Positions 13,824-22,842 of a stretch of DNA of 31,386 nucleotides are shown one piece after another (the first letter of the stretch is position 1; every line of letters begins with the position of its first letter). The position numbers were made by a program, and so were the translations under genes. The notes under the pieces are model-generated. The model saw nothing but the letters and a program-made list of their open reading frames with translations. It was not told the DNA's origin and ran no database searches. The DNA is from DASSUW01 sp036520135 (GTDB taxonomy: Bacteria > Actinomycetota > Thermoleophilia > Solirubrobacterales > Solirubrobacteraceae): assembly GCA_036520135.1 (NCBI GenBank), contig DATDKF010000227.1, forward strand, positions 1 to 31,386, read 5' to 3'.

Positions 13824-14806
13824 TCGGTGTTGATCACCAGGACGGTCGGGGGGAGCGCGAGCGCGTCGCCGAACGCGAGCAGGCCGGCGAGCCCGGCGGC
13901 GCCGCTCTCGCCCGCACCGATGCCGTCGCGCGCGAGCAGCGCAACCGCCGCGCGGGCGCGGTCGTCGGACACGGCGGCGAACGCCTCGATGCCGCCGCTG
14001 ATCACCGGCCACGCGAGCGGGGACGGGCGGCCGCAGTTCAGGCCGGCCATCACCGAGTCGTGCGGGCCGGGCACCTCGGCGAGCTCGCCGGCCTCGACCG
14101 ACGCCAGCGCGCACGCGGCGGCGACCGGCTCGACGCCGACGATCCGCGCGCCCGCGAACCGCCGCACCATCGCGGCGGCGAACGAGCCGACGCCGATCTG
14201 CACGGCGACCAGGTCCGGCTCGGCGTCGATCTCGGTCCCGATCGTCGAGTAGCCGTCGACCACCCACGTGGGCACGGTCTCGTAGCCCGGCCAGGCGGTG
14301 TCCTGGATGACGAGCGTATCGGGCCCGGCCAGCGCGGCCGCGCGCTCGACGGCGTCGTCGTATGTGCCGTCGACGACCTCGACGCGCGCGCCCTCGGCGG
14401 CAATCGCCGCGCGGCGGGCGGGGACCATCGCGGCCGGGACGAAGACGACGGCGCCGGCGCCGAGCTGCCGTGCCATCCACGCGACCGCCCGGCCGTGGTT
14501 GCCGTCGGTCGCGCACGTCAGCGTCAGGTGCGGCGGCCGCTCGCCGAGCGCGGCGACCGCGCGGTGGGTCGCCCACGAGGCGCCCAGCACCTTGAACGAC
14601 GGCAGCCCGAACCGGCTCGACTCGTCCTTGACCAGCACGCGCTCGACGCCGAGCGCCCGCGCCGCGGCCGGCGCCTCGACCAGCGGCGTCGGCGCGTAGC
14701 CGGGCAGCGACCGGTGGAACGTCAGCGGACCGCTCGGCGGCGGCGCCGGCGCCAGCCGCTGCGCCAGCGGATTGCGGACGAGCCGCTCTCTCCACTCTGC
14801 GGTCAT
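13799..14806 (-). CDS. ygeX: Diaminopropionate ammonia-lyase-like PLP enzyme (YgeX type)
   Basis: Fold-type II PLP enzyme, 335 residues. It matches the YgeX/DpaL pattern: HRSLPGYAPTPL, the PLP lysine K72 in GLPSFKVLGASW, ATDGNHGRAVAW, QDTAWPGYE, VQIGVGSFAAAM, the phosphate-type loop GESGAAGLAGL and a closing VLVINTE. DpaL converts 2,3-diaminopropionate (also D-serine) to pyruvate and ammonia. At 335 residues it is shorter than the roughly 400-residue E. coli enzyme. The ATG at 14806 overlaps the stop of the M20 hydrolase (ATGA), copying the ygeX-ygeY neighbourhood of enterobacteria. Its last residues (LSPPP) come from the REPIN-like palindrome. Confidence 0.85.
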   Translation of the reverse strand: MTAEWRERLVRNPLAQRLAPAPPPSGPLTFHRSLPGYAPTPLVEAPAAARALGVERVLVKDESSRFGLPSFKVLGASWATHRAVAALGERPPHLTLTCATDGNHGRAVAWMARQLGAGAVVFVPAAMVPARRAAIAAEGARVEVVDGTYDDAVERAAALAGPDTLVIQDTAWPGYETVPTWVVDGYSTIGTEIDAEPDLVAVQIGVGSFAAAMVRRFAGARIVGVEPVAAACALASVEAGELAEVPGPHDSVMAGLNCGRPSPLAWPVISGGIEAFAAVSDDRARAAVALLARDGIGAGESGAAGLAGLLAFGDALALPPTVLVINTERGLSPPP

Positions 14807-15939
14807 GCGCGCGCGGTCAGCGCGGCGGCGAGCGCCGCGTAGCCGCGCGCCCCGGCGTGCAGCTCGTCGAGCGCGATGTACTCGTCGACGCGATGGGCGA
14901 GCGTCTCGTCGCCGGGCCCGAAGCCGATCGTGGGGATGCCGAGCGCGGCGGTGCCGCTGCCGTTGGTGCAGAACGCCCAGTGGGTCGGCTCGGCGCCGAG
15001 CGCCGCCAGGGCGGTGCGCGCAGGCTCGGCGGCGGCATCGGTGAACCACGCGGGCGCGAAGTTCGGCGCCTCCACGCGCGCGCCGGAGTAGGAGTCGAAT
15101 CGATCGACGGCGACCGTGACCCGCCCGGTCGCCCCGTACGGCGCCACCGCGGCCTCGACGGCGGCGCGCAGCGGCGCCACCACGTCCTCCTCGCTCTCGC
15201 CCGGCAGTGTGCGGCGGTCGAACGTGACCGCGCAGTGGTCGGGCACGACCGACAGCCCGGGATACGGGCGGCTGATGACGTCGGTCGGCACGAGGATCGC
15301 GGGCCCGAGCGCCGGGTGCGACGGCAGCTCGATCGCGCGCGCGGCGACGAGCACGTCGGCCATCGCGTCGACGGCGTTGACGCCGAGGTCCGGCCGCGAG
15401 GAGTGCGTCGGGTGGCCGAACACCTCCACCGTCAGCTCCGCCCGGCCGCGCTGGCCGATCGCCACGCGCAGGCTCGTCGCCTCGCAGATCACCGCCACGT
15501 CGGGCCGCACCCGGCGCGCGACCGCGACGGTCGCCGCGCCCTCCACCAGCTCCTCGGCGATCGACGCGCAGACCACCACGCGGCCAGCCGCTTCCGCCGC
15601 CGCCGCGCCGTGCACGACCGCCGCCAGCGGCCCCTTCATGTCCATCGCCCCGCGCCCGTAGAGGCGGCCGTCGCGCCGCTCGCCCGCCGGGTCGGCCGAC
15701 CACGCCGCGGGATCGGTCACGCCGACGGTGTCCATGTGCGCGTCGAACAGCACGCACGGTCCGCGTCCGCAGTCGAGCGTGCCGATGACGTTGCCGAGCG
15801 CGTCGACTTCGACGGCGTAGCCGAGCCGCTCGAGCTCGACCCGCACGCGCTCCGCGACCGCGCCTTCGGCGCCCGACGGGCTCGGGATCGCGACGAGCTC
15901 CAGCGCGAAGGTTTCCAATGCGTCACGGTCCAGAGGCAC
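14803..15939 (-). CDS. ygeY: M20-family metallohydrolase (YgeY/DapE/ArgE type)
   Basis: 378 residues from GTG 15939. The zinc-binding pattern of M20 amidohydrolases is complete: FDAHMDTVG (His68, Asp70), GAMDMKGPLA (Asp100), the Glu pair AEE (129-130) and a late His in DETLAHRVDEY. The internal dimerisation domain (TVEVFGHPTHSS) is present. The family removes acyl or carbamoyl groups from amino-acid-like substrates. Pairing with the diaminopropionate lyase points to the YgeY group, whose exact substrate is uncertain. Upstream in-frame starts exist (16008), but PLDRDALETFALELVAIPS is the normal family start, and a -10-like TTATGT sits 7 nt before GTG 15939. Confidence 0.85.
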   Translation of the reverse strand: MPLDRDALETFALELVAIPSPSGAEGAVAERVRVELERLGYAVEVDALGNVIGTLDCGRGPCVLFDAHMDTVGVTDPAAWSADPAGERRDGRLYGRGAMDMKGPLAAVVHGAAAAEAAGRVVVCASIAEELVEGAATVAVARRVRPDVAVICEATSLRVAIGQRGRAELTVEVFGHPTHSSRPDLGVNAVDAMADVLVAARAIELPSHPALGPAILVPTDVISRPYPGLSVVPDHCAVTFDRRTLPGESEEDVVAPLRAAVEAAVAPYGATGRVTVAVDRFDSYSGARVEAPNFAPAWFTDAAAEPARTALAALGAEPTHWAFCTNGSGTAALGIPTIGFGPGDETLAHRVDEYIALDELHAGARGYAALAAALTARA

Positions 15940-15946
15940 CGCCGCG

Positions 15947-15953
15947 ACATAAT
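15947..15953. promoter_or_regulatory. Shared -10-like site between divergent ygeY and the secreted-protein gene
   Basis: On the plus strand CATAAT (15948-15953) could serve the gene at 15989. On the minus strand the overlapping TTATGT (15952 to 15947) ends 7 nt before the ygeY GTG. No clear -35 on either side. AT-rich hexamers are rare in this sequence, which is the main support. Confidence 0.35.
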
Positions 15954-15988
15954 GCCTGCCTGCGCGACCCGGCGGGTACGCGAGCCCA

Positions 15989-16927
15989 GTGAAGGAGTCC
16001 CAGCACATCTACCGACGGCGCCGGCTGACCCTGCTCGCCGTGCTGGCCCTGCTCGCCCTCGGGGCGGCGGTGCTGCTCGGCAGCGGCGGCGGCGACGGCG
16101 AGCCGCGGCGCACGGCGGCCGAGGGGTCGGGCCCGGCCGCTCCGGTCCAGCTCCCGCGCGGTGGCCGCAGCATCCTGCCGGAGTTCCGCGTCGTCGCCTA
16201 CTACGGCGCGCCGCAGAGCCGCGAGCTGGGCGCGCTCGGCATCGGCTCCCCGGACGGCGCCGCGCGCCGGCTGGCCCGCCAGGCCGACTCCTACGGCCGC
16301 AAGCGGCGCCCGGCCCTGCCCGCGCTCGAGCTGATCACCGTGATCGCCAACGCCGACCCGGGCGACGACGGCAAGTACCGCAGCCGCCAGAAGGACGCGG
16401 TGATCGGCCGCTACCTGCGGGCGGCGCGGCGCGCCAAGGCGCTGCTGCTGCTCGACATCCAGCCCGGGCGGTCGGACTTCTTCACGGAGGCGACGCGGCT
16501 GGAGAAGTGGCTCGAGCAGCCGGACGTCGGCCTCGCGCTCGACCCCGAGTGGCGCGTGCGGGCCGGCGAGGTGCCCGGCCAGATCATCGGTCACGTCGAG
16601 GCGCGCGAGGTCAACGCCACGTCGGCCTGGCTGGCGCAGCTCGTCGCGAGCGAGAAGCTGCCCGAGAAGCTGTTCGTCGTCCACCAGTTCACCGACGACA
16701 TGGTCGACGAGCGCGCGCTCAAGGCACGCGAGGGGCTCGCGACGGTGCTCAATGTCGACGGCTTCGGCAACCAGGCCGTCAAGAAGGCCAAGTACCGCGA
16801 CTTCACCCGCCAGGCGCCCGACTTCTACCACGGCTTCAAGCTCTTCTACGAAGAGGACACGGACATGATGCGCCCGGGCGAGGTCATGCGCCTGCGCCCC
16901 CGCCCCGTGCTCGTCGTCTACGAGTAG
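15989..16927 (+). CDS. Secreted or membrane-anchored protein of unknown function
   Basis: 312 residues. A basic N-terminus (YRRRR) and a hydrophobic segment (LTLLAVLALLALGAAVLL) form a signal anchor, followed by a Gly/Asp-rich linker. The folded part begins at FRVVAYYGAPQSRELGALG and runs through LELITVIANADPG, KALLLLDIQPGRSDF, VGLALDPEWR and LFVVHQF, ending in RPVLVVYE. The alternating beta strands and acidic residues (DIQPG, DPEWR) recall a TIM-barrel glycosidase-like fold. I cannot name the family and do not assign activity. GTG 15989 is chosen because it directly precedes the signal anchor; no ribosome binding site is visible. Its end overlaps the convergent gene by 10 bp. Confidence 0.75.
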   Translation: MKESQHIYRRRRLTLLAVLALLALGAAVLLGSGGGDGEPRRTAAEGSGPAAPVQLPRGGRSILPEFRVVAYYGAPQSRELGALGIGSPDGAARRLARQADSYGRKRRPALPALELITVIANADPGDDGKYRSRQKDAVIGRYLRAARRAKALLLLDIQPGRSDFFTEATRLEKWLEQPDVGLALDPEWRVRAGEVPGQIIGHVEAREVNATSAWLAQLVASEKLPEKLFVVHQFTDDMVDERALKAREGLATVLNVDGFGNQAVKKAKYRDFTRQAPDFYHGFKLFYEEDTDMMRPGEVMRLRPRPVLVVYE

Positions 16928-18036
16928 CCGAGCTCGAGGGCGCCGACCCAGGTCTCGACCTCGTCGGGATGCAGGCCGCCGTGGTGGCCGCGGAAGCGCT
17001 GGGCGGTGCCCGCGGCCGAGCGCAGCCACGCCGTGCGGTTGCCGACCGGGAGGACGCAGACGTCGGCGAGCCGCGCGCGCAGGCGCGGCCCGACCTCGCC
17101 GAACAGGCCGTCGGCGACCATGTCCGCGACGAGCCGCACCTCGGCGCGCTCGCCGAGGCGCTCGGCGAGGCCGGCCGCGACCTCGTCGGCGGCGGGCGTG
17201 TGCAGGAACACGTCGCGCGCCGACCCGGCGGGCCCGTGCGCGAGCAGCGGCGCGAGCCCCGGCCACAGCTCGTCGAGGTAGTCGACGCGCTCAGGGTCGA
17301 CGGGAACCTGCCCGTGGTCGGCGGTGACGAGCAGCAGCGCGCCGGGGACGCGGCGCAACCCGGCCTCCAGCGCGTCGAGTGCCGCCGTCGCCGCGCCGTC
17401 GAACTCCGCCGACGCCGGGCCGTGCAGGTGCCCCAGCAGGTCGATGCGGTCCCAGTACAGGTAGACGTAGCCGCCGGCGGCCAGCGCGGCGAAGAACTCG
17501 TCGACCCCGTCGGGCAGGCTCGCGTACGGCCGCAGGCGCGCGCCGGCCGTGAACACGCCGTCGTACGTCGACGGTGAGAACGTCGCCGGATGCAGCACCG
17601 TCGACGGCACAGCCAGGCGCTGATAGATCGTGTCGCCGTCGATGAACGTCCCCGGGTCGATGCCGAGCGCCCCCGCCGGACCCGCGTGCAGGATCGGCGT
17701 CACGACCTGGTCGAGCGCCGGCTCGTAGACGTTCCACTCGTAGAGCCCGTGCGCGCCGACGGGGCGGCCGGTGTGCATGGTCGTGACGTGTGCGGTCGTC
17801 GTCGACGGAAACTGCGTAGCGATCTCCGTCACGTCGAGCCGGCGCAGGAACGGGTGCGCGGCGTGGCGCTCGCGGAAGCGGCGGCCGAACGCGTCGAGCA
17901 GCACGACCCCGACCGCGCGGCGCTCACCGCCCGCGAGCAGGCGCTCGACGGCGGCGGGCACGTCCGCGAACGTGCGCAGCGCCTGCCCGCCCGACCACGC
18001 GGGCGACTCGCCTGGCGTCGCAGAGCCCATGTCCAC
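16918..18036 (-). CDS. Alkaline phosphatase superfamily protein (nucleotide pyrophosphatase/phosphodiesterase type)
   Basis: 372 residues from GTG 18036 (370 from ATG 18030). The metal site of type I phosphodiesterases is present: VVLLDAFGRRF (Asp48), the nucleophile loop QFPSTTTAHVTTMHTG (Thr at about 80-81), the Asp/His pair in YWDRIDLLGHLHGP, LLVTADHGQVP (Asp-His) and a late His in RGHHGGLHPDE. No signal peptide, so cytoplasmic action is likely. Substrates in the family include nucleotides, phosphonates and phosphodiesters; none can be chosen here. The promoter region is shared with the divergent HDAC-like gene around a palindromic ACGCTAGCGT. Confidence 0.82.
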   Translation of the reverse strand: MDMGSATPGESPAWSGGQALRTFADVPAAVERLLAGGERRAVGVVLLDAFGRRFRERHAAHPFLRRLDVTEIATQFPSTTTAHVTTMHTGRPVGAHGLYEWNVYEPALDQVVTPILHAGPAGALGIDPGTFIDGDTIYQRLAVPSTVLHPATFSPSTYDGVFTAGARLRPYASLPDGVDEFFAALAAGGYVYLYWDRIDLLGHLHGPASAEFDGAATAALDALEAGLRRVPGALLLVTADHGQVPVDPERVDYLDELWPGLAPLLAHGPAGSARDVFLHTPAADEVAAGLAERLGERAEVRLVADMVADGLFGEVGPRLRARLADVCVLPVGNRTAWLRSAAGTAQRFRGHHGGLHPDEVETWVGALELGYS

Positions 18037-18039
18037 TGC

Positions 18040-18049
18040 ACGCTAGCGT
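18040..18049. promoter_or_regulatory. Palindromic divergent -10 element (ACGCTAGCGT)
   Basis: The 10-bp palindrome holds TAGCGT on both strands. On the plus strand (18044-18049) it ends 7 nt before ATG 18057 of a short ORF. On the minus strand (18045 to 18040) it lies 3 nt before GTG 18036 and 9 nt before ATG 18030. One site may thus start both messages. A -35 is not obvious. Confidence 0.4.
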
Positions 18050-18056
18050 TCGGGCC

Positions 18057-18083
18057 ATGGCCCTCAGCGAGACGCCCGCCTAG
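18057..18083 (+). CDS. 8-codon leaderless upstream ORF coupled to the HDAC-like gene
   Basis: ATG-GCC-CTC-AGC-GAG-ACG-CCC-GCC-TAG (MALSETPA). The ATG sits 7 nt after TAGCGT, the spacing seen at other leaderless starts in this window. Its TAG overlaps the GTG of the next gene (TAGTG). The downstream GTG has no good ribosome binding site, so ribosomes finishing this mini-ORF could re-initiate there. The peptide itself probably has no function. A chance arrangement is possible. Confidence 0.35.
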   Translation: MALSETPA

Positions 18084-19003
18084 TGCACGTCTGGACGCAC
18101 GACCGCTGGCGGTTCCGACTGCCCGAGCAGCACCGCTTCCCGATCGACAAGTACGGGCTGCTGCGCGAGCGGGTGGTGGCCGACGGCACCGTCGCGGACG
18201 ACGAGCTCCACGAGGCGGAGGCGGTGCCGTGGGCGTGGCTGGAGGCCGTCCACGATCCCGACCTGGTCGGGCGCATCCGCGCCGGCGCGATGACCGAGCG
18301 CGAGCAGCGTGGGCTCGGCCTGCCGTGGTCGGCCGCGCTGGTCGAGCGCAGCCGCCGCTCGGTTGCCGGCACGGTCGCGGCGGCGCGCTTCGCCGCCCGC
18401 GCCGGCATCGGGATGAACCTGGGCGGCGGCACGCACCACGCCGGCCGCGCGTTCGCGCGCGGCTACTGCGTCTTCAACGACGTCGCCGTGGCGCTGTCGC
18501 GCCTGCGCGCCGACGGCGTACTGACGCGCGCGCTGGTCGTCGACTGCGACGTCCACCAGGGCGACGGGACGGCCGACCTGCTCGGGCCCGACCCGGACTG
18601 CTTCACGCTCTCCCTGCACGGCGCGCGCAACTACCCGTTCCAGCGCATCCCGTCCGACCTCGACGTCGACATCGCCGCCCGCACGGGCGACGACCGCTAC
18701 CTGACCGCGCTCGACGAGGCGCTCGACCACGCGATCCCGCGCGCCCGCGCCGAGGTGGCGTTCTACCTCGCCGGCGCCGACCCGTGGGAAGGCGACCGGC
18801 TCGGGAAGCTCGCGCTCACCAAGGCCGGCCTGCGGGCCCGCGACGAGCTGGTGCTCGACCGGCTGCACGACGCCGGCGCGGCGGTCTGCGTCGTGCTCGC
18901 CGGCGGCTACGCAGAAGACGTGAACGACACCGTCGACATCCACGCGGCGACGGTGGCCGCCGCGGCGGCGCGCGTCGAACCCGTCGGCCGACTCGCGCGT
19001 TAA
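18083..19003 (+). CDS. Class IV histone-deacetylase-like hydrolase (HDAC11/acetylpolyamine-amidohydrolase superfamily)
   Basis: 306 residues. It has the arginase-fold deacetylase signatures: LPEQHRFPIDKY at the start, GGGTHHAG with the catalytic His-His (118-119), DCDVHQGDGTA with zinc ligands (Asp156, His158), LSLHGARNYPF, AGADPWEGDRLG with the third zinc Asp, and VLAGGYAED. This set belongs to the short bacterial class IV (HDAC11-like) enzymes, which remove acetyl or longer acyl groups from lysine, polyamine or small molecules. GTG 18083 gives the family start (VHVWTHDRWRF). It is preceded by a coupled 8-codon ORF and followed 7 bp later by the CHRD gene. Confidence 0.9.
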   Translation: MHVWTHDRWRFRLPEQHRFPIDKYGLLRERVVADGTVADDELHEAEAVPWAWLEAVHDPDLVGRIRAGAMTEREQRGLGLPWSAALVERSRRSVAGTVAAARFAARAGIGMNLGGGTHHAGRAFARGYCVFNDVAVALSRLRADGVLTRALVVDCDVHQGDGTADLLGPDPDCFTLSLHGARNYPFQRIPSDLDVDIAARTGDDRYLTALDEALDHAIPRARAEVAFYLAGADPWEGDRLGKLALTKAGLRARDELVLDRLHDAGAAVCVVLAGGYAEDVNDTVDIHAATVAAAAARVEPVGRLAR

Positions 19004-19010
19004 CCCCTTC

Positions 19011-19448
19011 ATGCGCATCACAATCGTCCTCGCGGCGCTCGCCGCTGTGCTCGTCATCGCCGCGCCGGCATCGGCGAAGGTGAAGAAGCTCGAGGCGAGC
19101 ATGAAGGGCTCCAACGAGATGCCCGCCGCCGACCCGGACGGATCCGGGACCGCCAAGCTCCGGCTCGATGCCGCCAAGAAGCGCGTCTGCTTCACGATCA
19201 AGGTCAAGAAGATCGACGACGTCGTCGCCGCGCACATCCATGCCGGCAAGAAGAGCGTCGCCTCGGGCAGCATCGTGGTCGACCTGATCACCCAGCCGGC
19301 CTCCGGCACGACGTTCACCGGCTGCACCAAGAACGTCAAGAAGACGCTGATCCGGAAGATCCTCAAGCACCCGGCCCGCTACTACGTCAACGTCCACACG
19401 ATGGACTTCCCGGGCGGCGCCGTCCGCGGTCAGCTGCACAAGCCGTAG
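19011..19448 (+). CDS. Secreted CHRD-domain protein
   Basis: 145 residues. A classic signal peptide (MRITIVLAALAAVLVIAAPASA, cut after about 22) is followed by a single CHRD domain. The diagnostic pattern is ASMKGSNEMP, VCFTIKV, AHIHAG, a Cys pair (FTGC with the earlier CFTI), ILKHPARYYVNVHT and FPGGAVRGQL. CHRD domains occur in chordin and in many bacterial secreted proteins; their bacterial role is unknown. The ATG lies 7 bp after the HDAC-like stop, so co-transcription is likely. A strong GC hairpin follows. Confidence 0.9.
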   Translation: MRITIVLAALAAVLVIAAPASAKVKKLEASMKGSNEMPAADPDGSGTAKLRLDAAKKRVCFTIKVKKIDDVVAAHIHAGKKSVASGSIVVDLITQPASGTTFTGCTKNVKKTLIRKILKHPARYYVNVHTMDFPGGAVRGQLHKP

Positions 19449-19469
19449 CCCGACCCACTCCCTCACCCC

Positions 19470-19506
19470 GCGCCGCCGCCCCACCGACCCCTCGGGGCGG
19501 CGGCGC
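19470..19506 (+). terminator. GC-rich hairpin after the CHRD gene
   Basis: A 13-bp perfect stem (CGCCGCCGCCCC, 19471-19482, with GGGGCGGCGGCG, 19494-19505, plus a G-C closing pair) with an 11-nt loop lies 21 bp after the CHRD stop. No T-run. It separates the gene from tRNA-Ala. Confidence 0.6.
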
Positions 19507-19516
19507 CTCCTCCTCG

Positions 19517-19522
19517 TAAGCT
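19517..19522 (+). promoter_or_regulatory. -10 hexamer of tRNA-Ala(TGC)
   Basis: TAAGCT ends 13 bp before the mature tRNA 5' end, leaving a 5-7 nt leader. It lies directly after the CHRD terminator hairpin. No convincing -35. Confidence 0.45.
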
Positions 19523-19535
19523 GTCCGCGTGCCCC

Positions 19536-19607
19536 GGGGGCGTAGTGGTAATGGGAGCACGCGGCCTTTGCAAGGCTGAAGTGGGGGTTCGATTCCCCCC
19601 GCCTCCA
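19536..19607 (+). tRNA. tRNA-Ala (anticodon TGC)
   Basis: A complete cloverleaf can be drawn. The acceptor GGGGGCG pairs with CGCCTCC and carries the G3-U70 pair that specifies alanine. The anticodon stem-loop is CGGCC-TTTGCAA-GGCTG, and the T arm is GGGGG-TTCGATT-CCCCC. The discriminator is A and no CCA is encoded. It is 72 nt long and convergent with the ROK operon. Confidence 0.95.
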
Positions 19608-19625
19608 TGGCTCCCGCTCGCGGGC

Positions 19626-19650
19626 GTCAGGACCGCCGTGCGGTCCTGAC
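19626..19650. terminator. Perfect 11-bp hairpin between tRNA-Ala and the sugar operon
   Basis: GTCAGGACCGC (19626-19636) and GCGGTCCTGAC (19640-19650) with a 3-nt loop. The hairpin contains the stop codon and final codons of the ROK gene, so the end of the reading frame is part of the structure. It probably ends transcription from both directions. Confidence 0.6.
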
Positions 19651-20801
19651 CCGGTTGACGAACACGTTGTCGAGCGCGGCGCGCAGGCCGACAGCCAGCG
19701 CGCCGGTCAGCACCGCCGCGTCGCCCAGGCTCGAGACCTCGACGCGCGGCGGGTAGGGGCAGCGCTCGGCCAGCAGGGCGCGGATCGGTTCCAGCAGCAG
19801 GTCGGCATTGGCGCCGATGCCACCGCCGAGCACGACCAGCGCGACGTCGACCACCGCGGCGATCGGCAGGACGTGCGCGACGATCCGCTCCGCCTCCTCG
19901 GCCACCACCGCGCGCGCCAGCTCGTCGCCCGCCCGCGCGGCGCCGAAGATCGCCCGCACGTCGTACGGCGGCGTGAGCGTCGTCGGCAGGCGGCTCTCGG
20001 CGGCCAGCCGCGCGGCGTACGCCGACACGCCCACGGCCGCCGGGTCGTTCTCGCGCTCGACGTCGCCGCCGAGCGCGTAGTCGACCTCGCCGGCGGCACC
20101 GTGGTGGCCGCGGTGCAGCTCGCCGCTCAGCACGAGCCCGCAGCCGAGCCCGGTGCCGACTGACAGGAATGCGAAGTCGTCGACCCCCTGCGCGATGCCC
20201 CGCCACTGCTCACCGACGGCGGCGAGGCTGACGTCGTTCTCGACCGTGACCGGCACGCCGAGGCGCTCCTGCAGCGCCGGCCCGATCCGCAGCCCCTCCA
20301 GCCCGGGGATGTTGGTGGCGAGGCCGACCTGCCCGGTCGGCGACTCGACCACGCCCGGCACGCCGGCGACCGCGCCGTCGAGCGCGCCGGCCGGCAGCTG
20401 GCCGGCAGCGAGCAGGCGGGTGCGCAGCTCGGCCGCGGCGTCGAGCACGACGTGGACATCAGCGCCCGGCAGCTCGACGTCCTGGCGCGCGCGCACGTTC
20501 CCGCGCAGGTCGCAGACCGCGCCGCGCAGGAAGCGCGCGCCGAGGTCGAGCCCGAGCACGAGCGCGGCCTCCGGCACCGGCTCGAAGAACGTCGCCCCGT
20601 ACTTCGGCCCCTCGCGGTCGTTGGACGCCTCGCGGACCAGGCCGGCCTCGAGCAGCGACTCGAGCGCCACCGACACCGTCGGCTTGGAGATGCCCACTCG
20701 GCGCGAGATCTCGGCGCGCGAGATCGGCGCGCGGTCGCGGATCGTCTCCAGGACCGTACGCTCGTTGAGGTCGCGCAGCAGCGGGGGCGTCGCCGGAGGC
20801 A

Positions 20802-20802
<1 letters not shown>
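19627..20802 (-). CDS. ROK-family transcriptional repressor
   Basis: 391 residues. An N-terminal winged helix-turn-helix (about 10-65, ISRAEISRRVGISKPTVSVALESLLEAGLV) is fused to a sugar-kinase-like ROK domain: LGLDLGARFLRG, PGVVESPTGQV, VENDVSLAAVGE, SVGTGLGCGLVLSGELHRGHHGAAGE and LVVLGGGIG. The zinc-binding Cys cluster usual after GHxGxxGE is absent, so this member does not keep the structural zinc site. It is the last gene of the seven-gene sugar operon, its ATG overlapping the ATPase stop (ATGA). It likely binds the palindrome at 27273-27291 and releases it on sensing the imported sugar or its phosphate. Confidence 0.92.
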
Positions 20803-21852
<1,050 letters not shown>

Positions 21853-21860
<8 letters not shown>

Positions 21861-22842
21861 AGATCGGCCTCTCACTCGTCACCGTCGCCCGCTCGGCGAG
21901 CTCGCGGCGCACTCGCGCCTGCGCCTCGCCGCCGGCCCCCAGCTCGTCCAGCCCCAGCAGCGCCGCGCCGACGATCGGCGGCTCGGCCGTGGCGTGGACA
22001 GTGATCCGCGCGCTCACCGCGGCGCGCACCGCGTCGACCAGCATGCTGTCGGCGCGCTGGAACAGCCCGCCGCCCAGTAGCACCTCGACCGGCTGGTCGG
22101 TCAGGTCGAGCCGCTCGAGCGCCACGCGGGCGAGCGTCGACACCTCGGCGGCCAGACGGTCGACGAGCTCGGCCGCGATCGGGTCGGACGGCGCCTCGTC
22201 GAAGACGACCGGCGCGAGCTCGACCACCCGGCGCAGCGGGATCTCGCCGAGGTGGATCGCCTCCGCCACCCCGCTCGGTGTCTGGAGCCCGAAGTGGAGC
22301 GGCACCGACCGCTCGAGCCGCGTCTTGGGCCCGCGGCCGTCCTCGCTGCGAGCGGCGGCGCTGAGCGCGGCGAGCCCGACGTCGTATCCGCCGCCCCAGT
22401 CGCCGCTGATCGCCCCGAGCGCAGGGAAGCGCGCGTGGCGGCCGTCCGGTCCGACGCCGACACAGTTGATGCCGGCGCCGCACACGACCGCCACGCCCCA
22501 GCCGCGCTCCGTTCCCGCCCGAAGAACGGCGAACGTGTCGTTGCCGACCGTCAGCCGCTCGGTCCAACCGCGCGCCGCCAACGCCTCGTGCAGCGCGCGT
22601 TCCTCGGTCGGGAAGTCCAACCCCGCCAGCAGGATGTGGGCGACGTCGGCCGGCCCGCGCAGGCCGGCCAGCGCCGCCGCCTCGTCGTAGAGCTGCTGCA
22701 GCAGCTCGACCGACCCGTCGAGCCCGATGTGATGCGGCGAGCTCATCCCTCCGCGCACCAGCGCGAGCACGGCGCCGTCGTCGCGCACGAACGCGAGGTC
22801 GGTCTTGGAGTTGCCGCCGTCGACGGCCAGCACGACGCTCAT
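21853..22842 (-). CDS. BadF/BcrA-type sugar kinase (N-acetylglucosamine kinase-like)
   Basis: 329 residues, ASKHA fold. Phosphate-1 loop VDGGNSKTDLAFV (8-15), phosphate-2 region CGAGINCVGV, GAISGDWGGGYDVG and a late VLLGGGLF are typical of N-acetylglucosamine kinases of the BadF/BadG family rather than of the CoA-dehydratase activators, since no Cys cluster is present. It probably phosphorylates the imported sugar with ATP. Its place directly after the GH4 gene (overlap ATGA) fits supply of a 6-phosphorylated substrate or use of a hydrolysis product. Sugar specificity is inferred from the family only. Confidence 0.82.

Noticed and set aside
14857..17577. A very long open frame on the plus strand across the YgeX/YgeY and phosphodiesterase-type genes
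   Set aside because: It runs antisense to well-supported genes and has low-complexity Arg/Ala/Gly/Asp composition with no motif. Such frames arise from GC-rich third codon positions.
19536..19607. tRNA-Ala as an integration site of a mobile island
   Set aside because: No integrase, no repeat of the tRNA 3' end nearby, and the flanking genes are ordinary. The similarity to the second tRNA-Ala is normal for isoacceptors.
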